Shown piece by piece: positions 47,222 through 59,127 of a DNA stretch of 64,000 nucleotides. The notes under the pieces were generated by a model, which saw nothing but the letters and a program-made list of their open reading frames with translations, searched no databases and had not been told where the DNA came from. Positions within the stretch are counted from its first letter, which is position 1, and every line of letters starts with the position of its first letter. The translations under genes and the position numbers were made by a program. Where the stretch lies: contig JAXBDG010000007.1 in assembly GCA_036320915.1 (NCBI GenBank), positions 1,984,001-2,048,000 on the forward strand, read 5' to 3'. This DNA is from Linnemannia elongata. Taxonomy: Eukaryota; Mortierellomycota; Mortierellomycetes; Mortierellales; Mortierellaceae.

Positions 47222-48554
47222 TTAGTGGTGGTGCTCCTCCTCCTCCTCAACCTCCTCCTCCTCCTCCTCAACGGCATCCTCAGTGACGGCATCGGCAATC
47301 TCGACGTTAGCGGTCTCCCAGGCAGAGAGATCGGCAGCAGCATCGACAGCGGGGGCCTAATAGGTCATCCACAATAGAAAAAAGCGAGGAGTGAGTATAC
47401 AGAGACATCATTGCACAGCATAAGATCCAATTGCATAAGATATTAATAAACGACAATCTTGTCATCCGGCTGATAATCCTGTCAGGTATGTGTACTTACG
47501 GCGGGGGCAGCGGGGGCCTTGAACTCCTTGACCTGGGAAGAGGCATCAGCGCCCTTGGCCTAAAAATTATGAAGAGTAGAATACGTCCATAGATCCGTGT
47601 CGGTCAGCCATTCGTCCTTGTTGATCCTGCTACAAACGCGTTCATTCCTGCTCAAGGACCAAAGCAAGGAAAAGAAAAAGGTGACAAAAAACATACCTCA
47701 GGGGCAGGCTTGTAACCCTTGAGCTCCTTGATGTACAAATCCTTGAGGATATCTGATGTCATTGATCAAGAGGAAGTGGGAGTATGGTCAGATCGACATT
47801 CATAAGGACGAACACTCGAAGGGAGAAATAAGAATAAACGATCAACAATCGAAACTGAAAAGAAATAGATTCTTACCCTGCATCAAAGGGGCAGAGGGGG
47901 CAGTGAAGCTGCGGGCAGCCATGTAGGAGGCGGGGCGAGCGACGGCAACGCGGGTCTACATAGAATGCCCAAAATAAAAATCAATTGCGCCTGTTAGAAG
48001 TCGAATCGGATGTGCAATTGAACGGACAGGGTGTGGGGAATAAGGTGTCTTTCCAATAGTGTAAGAAAGGAGGAGGTATCCTGATAGGTGATGGTATCTG
48101 CTGTATATCCACAATTGATTCCAGATCCTGCCTTGGATACGGCGGCCGAGGGGTCCAAGGGAGCGAAAGCCACTCTCAGGCACAGATTGATCAACTTTTC
48201 TCGTTCTCATCAGTTCACCAAAGAGCAAAGTCGCTCTTTGAGCCAAAGTTTCCCTTCTGCGCCTAATCTTCAGTCTTATGCTCTCATGGGTACGGTCTGG
48301 CGACCTTCCAGATAGCGGATTGTTCATCCCCGATCGTTCCGATTTCGCCCTCCTGTGCAATAGATCTGACTTATTTCGACTGATTGATATGTGGCTGGCG
48401 CGGGAGATAAGATCGCCCATTCGATGATCTGTCCAAAGTGTGAAAAAAGACATCGGTAGGGGGGAGAGAAGATGTTGTCGGCAGCCAGGGAGGCTGTGAG
48501 TATGTGTGTTTGTCGCTGTGGGTGCTTATTTACCAAGAGGCGAGCGGCGAACAT
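47222..48554 (-). CDS. ATP14: Mitochondrial F1F0 ATP synthase subunit h
   Basis: Peripheral stalk subunit of the mitochondrial ATP synthase. Five exons: 48554-48534, 47955-47877, 47752-47697, 47559-47500 and 47356-47222, total 351 nt (116 residues), all phases matching. The N-terminus is a typical matrix presequence (FAARLLTRVAVARPASYMAA). The core ILKDLYIKELKGYKP matches yeast Atp14 (VIQDLYLRELKD), and the tail is the acidic end of the family with an EEEEEE run and three His. The first intron (47956-48533) is 578 nt, after only seven codons. No single open frame shows the gene because each exon is short; it was found from splice borders. Confidence 0.9.
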
Positions 48555-48873
48555 GGTTGATTAAGGATGAGTTGATGATTGAAACAGGTTGTCCTCTACC
48601 GCAAACACACCTAAGTAAACCAACTTTCAGTGGGACATTCGAACGGCGAATTGATGCGATCAAATATACTACTGTGACGAGTTAACATTGGGAAGAGGGT
48701 TGGTGGCACCTTGCAGGGAAATAATATTTAAGGAGGTAGGCTTTAAGCTTTTTTCAAGATCCCTTCATTGGGCTGAAGAACGTTCACTCAGGCACAAGCA
48801 AGGCACAGAAAAAGAGGCAGCTCCACTGCTCATCTTTTTTTTCCCTGCACCATCATCTCGCATACAACCACAG
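48555..48873. other. Divergent promoter region, ATP14 / unknown gene
   Basis: 319 bp between the two start codons. No clear element beyond a T-rich stretch before 48845. Confidence 0.5.
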
Positions 48874-50082
48874 ATGACCACGACCCACCTCAAGAGCTTG
48901 CTCTCAGGAAGCAACCCTGCAGACAAGTCCACTGCAACAAAGGCACCAACCCAACAACCCTCTGCCGCAACTCCAGCAGCCACAAACAACAACAACAACG
49001 CGGTTCAGGACAAGGTTGATACAACTGCCGCGACTCAAGAGGGCAAAGCCTCGGACCACATGTTAACCACCGGCTCGCGGAAACGGTCGATACTCCTTAA
49101 CATGATGCTCCCTCCCGAAGCCCCAGCCGTTGATGCGAAGTTGGCCCTCCCTCCCGTCATCCTGTTCCCTCCCGTTCTCGAGCCCGAGGGATCTATTACT
49201 ATTCAGGACCGGAGCATGGATGTGTCAGCATCAGAGACCCATCATGCGACTACATCCAATTCGACGTCTTGGTCCTTACGTTCTTGGGCGTGGGGTGGAA
49301 AAGATGGAGCAGATGGAGGAGGACAGATCAGCAAGCGGTCAAAAAGTCATACCCAGGGAGAGGTGCACAAGGACAAGGGCAAGCATGGGCACGGCAAGCA
49401 TGATGGAGGAGGAGTAAAGAAGGATGGCATTGTCAAGACGGTGAATGTTGTAGAGTCCAAAACTACGACCACTGTTTCCAAGACTACCCAGGTTCGGACG
49501 TGGATTTCGAAGATAGGAGGCAGCCGGTCTGATGAGAGCAATGGAAAGCAGGCCAGCGTTGTCCCTCATTCTACTATTGCAACTGGTGCCAGCAACACGA
49601 TAGTATCGGAAGATGCCACCATCCCGGGAGGAATGGTTCAACAACAACGGCAGCAACAATTGACAACAAGCGAGAGTCAGCAGTCAACATCCCAGGTTCA
49701 AGTCGACCAGCATGGCAACGTGATGGCGGTCCAGCAGCGGCAAGAGATTATCCATCAGGAGATCCACCAGAAGACACGGTCAGTTGCGCTTGTGAGCGTG
49801 AATGTGTCGGTGTCGGATGTGTTTGGAATTGGCAAGGTGATGGAGGTGATTCTAGCCTTGTTTCATGCGCACGGTGCGTTCTTGCGGAGGAATCCGTTCT
49901 GGCTGCAGTGTGTGCTGATGGCATGGGAGGGAGTAGTGGTGCTAATGCTTGTCTGGGGAGTGCTGCGGGTTGTGGGACTAGCAGAGGTGATTGTGTGGGG
50001 TGCCGATGACCTGATCCGGGGGACCCTCTCGACCGTGCAGATGGTCGGCCGTACTCTGCAATCCTATCTTACACCCTATTAG
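48874..50082 (+). CDS. Uncharacterised protein with hydrophobic C-terminus
   Basis: 402 residues in one exon; start chosen at 48874, where the low-complexity region begins (TTTHLKSLLSGSNPADK). The first 320 residues are Thr/Ser/Gln/Asn-rich with a His/Lys/Gly patch (HKDKGKHGHGKHDGGG) and a Q-rich segment. The last 80 residues are conserved-looking and hydrophobic: VSDVFGIGKVMEVILALF, then RRNPFWLQCVLMAWEGVVV and VLMLVWGVLRVVGLAEVIVW, likely one or two membrane helices, ending TLQSYLTPY. I do not recognise the family. Confidence 0.55.
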   Translation: MTTTHLKSLLSGSNPADKSTATKAPTQQPSAATPAATNNNNNAVQDKVDTTAATQEGKASDHMLTTGSRKRSILLNMMLPPEAPAVDAKLALPPVILFPPVLEPEGSITIQDRSMDVSASETHHATTSNSTSWSLRSWAWGGKDGADGGGQISKRSKSHTQGEVHKDKGKHGHGKHDGGGVKKDGIVKTVNVVESKTTTTVSKTTQVRTWISKIGGSRSDESNGKQASVVPHSTIATGASNTIVSEDATIPGGMVQQQRQQQLTTSESQQSTSQVQVDQHGNVMAVQQRQEIIHQEIHQKTRSVALVSVNVSVSDVFGIGKVMEVILALFHAHGAFLRRNPFWLQCVLMAWEGVVVLMLVWGVLRVVGLAEVIVWGADDLIRGTLSTVQMVGRTLQSYLTPY

Positions 50083-50633
50083 TGCTTTCTTTTTCTTTCC
50101 AATGGTGCAGGATCGCCATGCTCCACTTTTTAATACAGCTGTTAATAGTTTCCTCTTTTGGGAAGAAGGAAAAGATATGACCTCATTCCTAGTGTTCGTT
50201 GGATGGTGTGAGGATGAGACACAGAAGGGGGAACTGCCCCTCTCCCTCGCCACGGGTAAGCCGGGCTACCCTGGCCAGGGTTTAATTGGAGGCAATACCC
50301 CAGGTGACGATAGGATCATGCCCTTCTTGTACCGCTAAGTACAGTGCTGAGTTAACAACAGGGTGACAAATATCCAAAAGGGATACGGCAAATGCTGCTT
50401 CCGTTTGATGAAAATGACGATGGTGCGCATTTTTCTTCACCTCCGCCAAAAGTCGACGTCCTCACTCTCTCCCCCCCTTTCTTTCCTTACCTCTCACTCA
50501 CCCATTCTCTTCTTTTCATTCTCTTTCCTTTCTCATTTACACACTCCTCTTTGACAAGTCACCTCTTTTACTCCCGCCACGTTCCTTAACTCATCACCAG
50601 TCCTCAAACTACGACCCCTTCTTCGCCTCCTAT

Positions 50634-50685
<52 letters not shown>

Positions 50686-50958
50686 ACTGACCAGCCTTGC
50701 CTTTGTCCGCAAGGAGAATCACACCTGACTCCGCCTGGCCTACCTTACAACCCTTTTTTTTTCTTTTCAACTTTCACAAACAAATAAGCAAGCCCTTTTT
50801 CCTTTTCACTTCTTTGTCTCCCCAACCACCCCCCTCCAATTCGCCCAACCTCTCTCCTTTTTGTTGAACCCTATCGCCTCTGCCACCTCCCACTTCGTCC
50901 CCCTTTTTTCCACCCGCCTGCCTCTGCCTGCCTCTGCCTTACCACCACCTCCACAAAA
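50083..50958. other. Long pyrimidine-rich leader with T49 tract
   Basis: Intergenic and leader region ahead of the VTT-protein gene. From about 50440 it is almost entirely C and T, and holds T49 at 50636-50684. No gene seen. Confidence 0.55.
50636..50684. repeat. T49 homopolymer tract
   Basis: Forty-nine consecutive T, the longest homopolymer in the window, about 275 bp upstream of the ATG at 50959. The exact length may be affected by sequencing. Confidence 0.85.
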
Positions 50959-52942
50959 ATGGCCAGAAAAAAGACCTCCAAGAGCTCGAAGGCTGCCGGA
51001 AACCAGGCTGTCGCTGCTACAGATACCCCCGCCACTACAGCCACCACTCTGGATACAGAACAGGACCTGCTTAAACCTGCTCCAGCAGAGGTCTCACGGA
51101 TAGACCCTCCAGAAGTCCCGCGGACACCCTCGCCACAAGAACAACAGAGGCAGGAGCAAGAGCCGGAAGCAAATATTCTGCCAGTTGAGCGGGTGCCTCC
51201 ACGGCGGTATGAGGACGACAACGATGACGAGGACAACCATCGTCAATCAGAACGAGCTCCTTTGATCCGAACCTATTCAAGCGAGAGTGGCACCTACAGC
51301 GACGGAGGCCGACACCCAAGATCCAATCTGCGTGAGGCTGGTGTACCACAGTCTAACCAACCTACAACATGGTGGGAGTGGGCGATGAGGAACGGCTTGC
51401 ATCCCAGGACATGGAATAAGCAGACTTATATTAAGGCTGGCCTCTTGGTTACCCTGATAACTCTTATTATTCTCTCCTTCACGGTGTTCAGGATCCAGGA
51501 CCATATCAAGGACATTCTCAAGTATGTTACCATTTTTTCCCTTTTGAAGCAGGAGAACCCCCTTTGAATGAGGATTTCTTGGCGTCTGAAGGCAAAAATT
51601 TCGATCCGTGAAAAGTGGAAAAATGGCGCAGGGAAAGATGAGAGTGGTAGTGGTAAAGGAGACAGAGGACCAACTATGCCCAAGTGCACAGAATGTACTC
51701 ACCAGGAAAAACAGGAAACGAATCGTTGAAAAAGAAATACCGAGGGCTGACTATTTTGCCGTTTGTTTCCTGTTTGCCAACTCCATTAGGTACATTGATG
51801 GGCATAAGAGAATTGGCGCTGTCCTCTTTATTGCGTCATACACCGTTGCATGTACACTCTTCTTGCCTGGATCGCTCTTCACCATTGGCGCAGGATTTTT
51901 GTTCAAGCCGTTCCCTCTGGCGCTGTTAATTGTCTTGTTGGGAGACGTGTTCGCTGCTGTTGGCTCGTTCATCTTTGGCCGCTATGTCTTCTATGACTGG
52001 GTCAAGAGCATGATGTCCAAGCATCCAAAGTTCAATGCACTGGATCAGGTCATTCAGGATGATGGTATGTCCCTTTGAATCATATATATTTTGTGGAATG
52101 TTGTTGTAGAAAGTGCTCATTTGTTTTTGATTGACCGTTTGAATTAATTTGCGCTTCCATATTTACCTCGCTTTGAAATAGGATGGAAGATTGTGGTCAT
52201 GTTGCGGTTGACCCCTATCCCCTTCAACCTGATTACATACTTTTTCTCCATCACGTCGATCCGACTCTGGACCGTTGTTTGGGCAACTTGCATTGGAGTC
52301 TTCCCAGGATCGTGCATTGGAATCTGGATTGGGTCGTTGCTGAAGGGTTTGTCTGGCATTGATAACCCCGAGCTGGAGACCAAGAACGTGGTCATCTTGG
52401 TGATGAACGGAATCTTTATTGCCTGCTGTATCTTGACATTGTCGCTCTTTGGCAAAAGATCTCTCCGCAAGGCCATGAAGCGATTGGACCAACACCAAGC
52501 ATTGACGAACCTCCAGGAAGTGGAGGTTGTGATTGAGGGTGTCGCGACTGTGATCCGTGAGCTCGAGGACAACGCAAGCATCCCGCCTTCGCTTCGGAGC
52601 ACTATGGTTGACCAGCTTGCTGCAGAGGAAGGAGACCAGGATTACTATTACAGGACTGATCTCGAAGCTGCTCATCAGCGTCAGTTGAGTGCGGACCAAG
52701 ATGAGGAAGGGGAGGGCAGCAGCGCCACGTCGTCTACTCTTGCCGTCCCCAGTCAGCCCCACCACGCTGCCAAGGATCGCCACAATTACAACAAGGCGCC
52801 CGGTACTGCCGGTCCCGCTCTGGCGTCTTCGGGCTTTACTAGAGGCGAGAAGCTGACATTTGTTGTGATTGCTGTTATTGCAGTTCTAAATGTTTGTGTT
52901 TGTGTGCCCCTTTACTACCACTTTGCCAACCAAGAAGAGTAA
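50959..52942 (+). CDS. TVP38/TMEM64-family membrane protein (VTT domain)
   Basis: Golgi/ER multi-pass protein of the SNARE-associated (VTT/DedA) superfamily, related to lipid scramblases. Exons 50959-51521, 51790-52064 and 52182-52942 give 532 residues. A polar N-terminus of about 150 residues is followed by YIKAGLLVTLITLIILSFTVF (helix 1). The VTT core follows: FIASYTVACTLFLPGSLFTIGAGFLF, FPLALLIVLLGDVFAAVGSF and GRYVFYDWV, then the signature MLRLTPIPFNLITYFFSITSI and the next helix ending IGIWIGSLL. A C-terminal helix (FVVIAVIAVLNVCVCVPLYY) closes the protein. The middle C-terminal region is acidic and Gln-rich and likely cytosolic. Confidence 0.9.
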
Positions 52943-53382
52943 AGTGTAGTCCTGCCTGTTCAAGTGTGCTCGCTCCCTCTCTCTGTAACAATAATACATT
53001 AAAGAGTCAATCATTCGTAATGTCACTCTCGATAGCTATATCAACTGATATGGTGAGTAAAGATGTATGATGATGAATTCTGCTGTGAGTCTTGTTTGAC
53101 GCGTCCATTCTCTCTATGCCCCAGAATTTTATGATCAATAATTATTGATGTGTGTCTTGAGGCTGATGATTGATATTCCTGAGTGAATCAGAGTTTGATC
53201 ATTTCCACAACCGTCACTTTCTAGGCACCCAAAAAAATGAGCAGCAACAGCAGATAAAAAAAAAACCTCCGCTCCTTCTCTCTTCCCACCCCACCTTTCT
53301 CTCCACTCCACTCCTCTCATTCACGGTTGATTTAGAGGGAACCCGCTCTCATTCCTACCTTCTCCCTCCCTCCCTTTTTCTA
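52943..53382. other. Intergenic region ahead of biotin gene
   Basis: 3' flank of the VTT gene and promoter of the biotin gene. An AATAAT-type signal near 52990; the last 130 bp are C/T-rich. No gene seen. Confidence 0.5.
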
Positions 53383-56300
53383 ATGTCACACCTTCCAACA
53401 CGGTCATTCCAGGCCTACCAGGTCTTTGCCGCAAACACAAACGTCGGCAAGACTATCCTCTCCACAGGTCTTGTTCGTGCCGCTGCCGCCCTCTCTATCG
53501 GAGCCGAGAAGCAAAAGCGCGCTGCCACCAAGACATTTTATTTGAAGCCTGTCCAGACGGGCTACCCTGTCGACTGCGACGCCAGGTACCGTATTTTCTG
53601 CTGTGAGCGAGGAATGGAGAAGAGGGAGGTTGAGAGTGAATGAGGGGAAGTGAATGTAACAAAAGTTGATCACTAACTTTTCTTGTACATTTTTGTGTGT
53701 GCTGGGTAAACGAAACTAGACATGTCAAGACGTACGCGCCGCTTGTGGAGACCAGCAGGCTGTACGCTTACCCTGATCCGGTCAGCCCCCATATCGCGAC
53801 CACCAATGTACGCTTTCACACCGAAGAGTAACAGGATTCTCCTGCAACCCTCCCCTACATCCTATGAAATTGTTGGATGAAAGACGAAAACTAAATAATT
53901 GTTTACTTTTGATGTGTTCACTTTAATAGCCTCCACCCGATTCGGAAGTGCTGCAGGCAACCATCAACGCGATCCGCTCTTTTAAGCAGAGTCTTGGACA
54001 TGGGGACAAAGGATGGGCACTCTTGGAGACTGCTGGAGGTAAACTAGCACCCACCCGACGAGATTGGAAGTTGGAGCTGCATTTGCGAAGTTCAAGGAAG
54101 AAGAATGAAGTGGACGGCTGATTTTGAATGCCGTGGGAAACGAGATCCCATACGACCCAATCATTCTCCGCTCCGCCTTCTTTTTCTTCCTGAATTGTTG
54201 AGGTGCCTATCGTGGGCTGTTGACGGACTAACACACACTCATCCACCCCACACTCTTACGCCCCAACTAATCTCCTTTATCAATTTTTCTCGATATACTC
54301 TTCCTAGGCGTGAACAGCCCCATCATGTCGGGAGAACTGCAATCGAAGTTCTATCGCCCTCTTCGCCTCCCCACCGTCCTCGTTGGAGATAGCCATCTGG
54401 GCGGTATCTCGACGACCCTCACCTCCTACGAGTCTCTTCACCAGTACGGATACGACATCCCCGCCCTTCTCCTCTTCGACAACAAGTCTAGAAACCATGA
54501 GTTCCTCGAGCGATACTTGGCCAAGGCTGAAAACCGACCTCTGATCCATGTTTTGCCTTCCCCACCCGAGAAGTTGGCCGACCCCAAGGCGGATGCTGAG
54601 CAATTGCATGAGTACTACAAGAAAACAGAGAGTTATTTCAAGGATGTTGTTCAGGAGTTGGAGAAGAACCATGAGAAGAGATTGGATCGTTTGGAGGAGT
54701 TGGGGGAAAAGGCACGTACGTCGATTTGGTGGCCATTTACGCAGCATCAGACTGTCAAAGAGGTTACAGTGATTGATTCGGCCTATGGGGACATCATGAC
54801 CACATATGTTCCACCACCTACCTCAGTCGCCACGACATCGAAGGAAGAGACCAAGAAGGAGTGGAGATGGAGAGAGATGTTTGATGGATGTGCCAGTTGG
54901 TGGACTCAGGGTCTTGGACACGGATCGCCTGCATTGACTCAATCTGCCGCCTATGCCGCTGGACGGTACGGGCACGTCATGTTCCCCGAGTGTGCCCACG
55001 AGCCCGCCGTCAAGTTGACCGAGACGCTTCTCGAGACTGTTGGTGACGGATGGGCTTCCAGGGTGTTCTTCTCCGACAATGGAAGTACCGCCATCGAGGT
55101 CGCTCTCAAGATGGCCTTGAAGGCCAGTCAGGATCGGTACATCGGCCTCGGAGAGTCCACCGGACGAATCGAGGTCTTGGGAGTCGACGGAGGATACCAT
55201 GGTGATACCATCGGAGCCATGAACGCCTGCTCGCCTAATGTCTATAACGCCCAAGTCACCTGGTACAAGTCTCATGGTCATTGGTTCAGCCCACCCACGG
55301 TTGTTTACAAGGACTCAAAGTTCAAGATCACGATCCCTACCGAGATGACCTCTACCAAGGAGCCTGTCCAGGTCACTATTGACAACTTAACCTCTGTCTT
55401 CACCGAACCTTCCGCAAAAGACCCCCGTCTGGAAATCTACAGGAACCATATCCGCTCGACGCTGGTCCGCCTGACCCGTGACGAGAAGCGGTCATTTGGT
55501 GCATTATTGATGGAACCCGTGTTGATGGGTGCTGGAGGAATGGTCTGGGTCGATCCTGTGTTCCAGAGGACACTTGTTGAGGAAGTCCGGGCGTTTAAGG
55601 GTTTCGGAACTCAGGTGGAGAAGTTCAAGAATGCGCATGTTCCTGTGACCAATCAATGGAAGGGTTTGCCGGTTGTGTTTGATGAGGTCTTTAGTGGATG
55701 CTGGCGTCTGGGCCGCAAGTCTGCCGCTGATATGCTTCAAGTCGTAAGTCCTTCTGACTTTGTTTCTTCTTCTGTTTGTTCATTGTTGTGTTTTCAAGCT
55801 ACGTCGGATCAAATTCTTACTAACATTTCCTCCTATTTATTAACAATGATATACATTAGAACCCTGATATCGCAGCATATGCAAAACTGCTGACCGGAGG
55901 CTTGATCACCCTGGCTACAACCCTCACTTCTGACTCGATTTTCAACAACTTCTTGAGCGAGACGAAGACCGATGCTCTCCTCCACGGACACTCCTACACC
56001 GCCCACCCAATCGGATGCGCAGTCGCCAACACTAGTCTCCAAACCTACCGCCAGATGGAGTCCCATGGCGATGCCGATAAAGCCCGCCAGGACTGGGGCG
56101 CCATCAACCATCCCACCAGCGGAAACAGCTTGGGAGTGTGGAGTCTTTGGGATCAACAGGTTGTCGATAAGATTTCACGGATGGATATCGTTGAAGGTGT
56201 GGTACCACTGGGAAGTGTACTCGCAATCCAGATGAGAGAGACGAACGGGCCCTCGGGATACGCATCATTGCTGTCGCAGACGGTGCAACAGAAGATGAGG

Positions 56301-56459
56301 GAGAAGGCTTCGGTGGAGGAGGGTGGGGATGCGGAGGTTGCCATTTTCGGAAGGCCGTTGGGAAATGTTGTGTATATGATTGCGTCGCAGGTTTCTACGA
56401 GGGAGCAGCTTGCCAAGGTTGAGAGGATTCTTTTGAGGACCTTGGAGGGACCTTTGTAG
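53383..56459 (+). CDS. Bifunctional dethiobiotin synthetase / DAPA aminotransferase
   Basis: Catalyses two consecutive steps of biotin synthesis (BioA and BioD reactions) in one chain, as in plant BIO3-BIO1. Exons 53383-53585, 53720-53807, 53930-54038, 54308-55743 and 55860-56459 give 811 residues. N-terminal BioD part: P-loop VFAANTNVGKTILSTGL, FYLKPVQTGYP, LLETAGGVNSP, LPTVLVGDSHLGGISTTL. C-terminal class-III aminotransferase: WWPFTQHQ, GSPALTQSAAYAAGRYGHVMF, FFSDNGSTAIEVALKMA, DGGYHGDTIGAM, VFDEVFSGCWRLG and KLLTGGLITLATTLTS with the PLP-binding lysine, then GHSYTAHPIGCAVA. The chain is likely mitochondrial in fungi, though no strong presequence is seen. Confidence 0.95.
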
Positions 56460-57095
56460 ATAGTTTTTACCTTTTCGTTATTTAAAAGTGCGTAACATTT
56501 ATAGATACTGCATAAATAAGTTTGCCCACCACAGTCAAACCGTCTTGCCTCAGCATGCCTCTGTTGAAAAGGGTGCCCAAAGTACCCCCATAGTAGTTGC
56601 CCACAGTACCCCATACCTTTCGACCCCACATCCCTTGACCCCAACATCCCACGACCCATTAGAAGTATTTTATCGGAGGTCATGTTCTTCTCGACCCCAT
56701 AGAAGTAACCCTCAGATGCCAAATTCCTCGACCCCATAGTTAATGCCATACACCGCAAAATATCAGTGACTTTTGGGATGGTTTGTATCACAGCTGGGTG
56801 AAGACAGTCAAGGACGCGTTTTTCCTTGGTGGGAGGGGAGGTTAATAAAATATGTAATTGTGAAGATTTTTGGTGGCGGTGGCTTTTCGGGGATTGGAGT
56901 TGACTCGCAAAACAGCAAATTGGCCTGACGGTGTTTGGTGTTGAATGGGAGAACGCGTTCTTTGCAGCACACACCTTTCTTTACTTTCGCCTCAGGACCG
57001 ACATCTTACTCGACACCAGGACAAGCGCTTTCTCGACCTCTCTCAACTCACATAGCCTTCTCATTCAAAACAGCAAACAACTACAACAAGGCACA
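56460..57095. other. Intergenic region with ACCCC motif cluster
   Basis: Holds the motif cluster 56579-56742 and the promoter of the RFC gene. The rest shows no gene; a long minus-strand frame (56153-56974) overlaps the biotin gene and is a shadow. Confidence 0.5.
56579..56742. repeat. Cluster of degenerate TACCCC / GACCCC motifs
   Basis: Six related short motifs within about 160 bp: TACCCCCATAG (56583), TACCCCATA (56607), CGACCCCACA (56621), TGACCCCAACA (56636) and TCGACCCCATAG twice (56691 and 56728). Spacing is irregular. It could be the remnant of a short repeated element or a local tandem expansion. Confidence 0.5.
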
Positions 57096-58879
57096 ATGGA
57101 AGAAGACCAGGTCATGGCAGACGCCAGCGCATTCGATGCCTTCAACTCCAAATCATCAAAGGGAAAGGTTGTCGAACATAACAATGCCGCCGATGACACT
57201 TTGCCCTGGTAAAGTGTCTTGCTTCTCTTCTTGATGAGGATGATATCGCTATAGCGCCTTAGGAGGGCCTATTATTTGAAGTGAAGACCCACAAACCCCT
57301 GACTAATTGGCCTAGCTGTCATTTAACATTTTTAGGGTGGAGAAGTACAGACCGGTGACTTTGGACGATCTTGTCTCTCACAAGGATATCACATCAACCA
57401 GTACGTTCGTTCATCATATCACGCGCTTACTTGCTGCATGGATTCTCAACTTTCGAATAAGCTTTGAAGGGCGGTATCATTCAGGAGGAACCTTAACTAA
57501 TTATTGACATCTCCACTTGAACATATATAGTCGAGAGGTTTATTGACGAGAACAGGCTGCCACACATGCTGCTGTACGGACCTCCAGGAACAGGAAAGAC
57601 CTCAACCATCTTGGCCTGTGCCCGTAAACTCTACGGCCCCATGTGGAAAAGCATGACCATGGAGGTAGATTACCGCCTTTCTGCGAACCTTTCGCCCTAG
57701 AACTTCTAGAGGGATCATGGATCGACAGTGAACAATCGTGTTGAGAGCTTTTCGGACCATGCAAATCTAACAAGTAGTCAATTGGTTTATCTATCAAAAA
57801 CATAGCTCAATGCTTCTGATGACCGTGGTATTGATGTGGTGCGAGAGCAGATCAAGAACTTTGCCAGCACGAAAAAGATCTTCAGTTCGGGATTCAAACT
57901 GATTATCCTGGATGAGGCCGACATGATGACACAGACCGCCCAGAACGCCTTGCGTCGAGGTAAACAATCTCTTTCTCAAGACAAGGCACGCTCTTTTGAT
58001 GGCTGTACCGTAATATGTGCTAACATCGAATACTTTCAATCATTCGTGTGTTTATTTGATAGTTGTGGAAAAGTACACAAAGAACGTGCGATTTTGTATT
58101 ATTTGCAACTATGTGAGCAAGATCATTCCTGCGCTGCAGTCAAGGTGTACGCGTTTCAGATTTGGGCCTTTGGAGCTGAGCCAGGTCGACTCGAGACTCG
58201 ACCACATCATCCAAAACGAAGGGTATGTGTTATTCTTCAATCGACATGTGTTTTTTTTTGGACGTTTATGAATTCACCAAGCTTACGATGTCTAACCAAA
58301 CTACTTTCAATCGATAACCGCTACCATTGCAACAATAGTGTGAAGATCACGGATGAAGGTCGCAAGGCGTTATTGCAGCTTTCAAAGGGAGATATGAGAC
58401 GCGCACTCAACATTTTGCAGGCATGTCACGCAGGATACGAAGTTGTGGACGAGGATGCAGTCTACAACTGTACAGGAAACCCACATCCTGCCGACATCGA
58501 GACGATAGTCAACAGCATGCTCACTGAGGATTTTACTACCGCCTACTCCAGTACGTTTTCTTTTTTTAACTTCTTTTTGTGCGCTATTATGTGATCCGAT
58601 AATTTGATCCGCGCTGTTATACAACACTGCTGACCATTATCCTGATCTTGAATAGACATCTCGTATCTGAAGACGATCAAGGGAATGGCGTTGCAGGATA
58701 TCTTGACAGAGGTTTACAACTATCTGGAGCTAATTGATATGCCTAGCAATGCACGCGTGTATGTCCTGGACAAGATGGCGGATGTCGAGTACAAGCTATC
58801 AACGGGAGCCAACGAGAAACTGCAGCTTACATCTCTTATTGGATCCTTCCGCATTGGCGCAGAGCTCATGCAGAAGTGA
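57096..58879 (+). CDS. RFC3: Replication factor C subunit (yeast Rfc3 / human RFC5)
   Basis: Clamp-loader subunit that helps load PCNA in DNA replication and repair. Exons 57096-57208, 57336-57400, 57531-57664, 57806-57959, 58063-58222, 58339-58550 and 58656-58879 give 353 residues with all phases matching. Motifs: [16 protein letters not shown] (RFC box II), P-loop [65 protein letters not shown] with the SRC arginine finger, and [24 protein letters not shown] and the length fit Rfc3/RFC5 rather than the other small subunits; this assignment is from memory of the family. Confidence 0.95.
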
Positions 58880-59127
58880 GAGCAGGGTTCTTTTTGAGCA
58901 CATCGGCAGTATTTCTAGGAGCAGGGATTACCAGGAACATGAACATATAACAAATAAACCAAGCACGTAATTGTACAACATGCGACAAAGAAACCTGACA
59001 GGAGGGCTTGTTGGAAAAGGAGGCTAGATCGGTGTGGAGCGAGTAAGTGGGCTTTGAAAATGAAAAATAAATGATTTCCGTGTTTCCCTTCTCTTCTGTT
59101 CCCCCTCATATTCCTTCCTTACTTCAT

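Noticed and set aside
56153..56974. 273-codon minus-strand open frame
   Set aside because: Overlaps the end of the biotin gene and the motif cluster; no domain and mixed composition.
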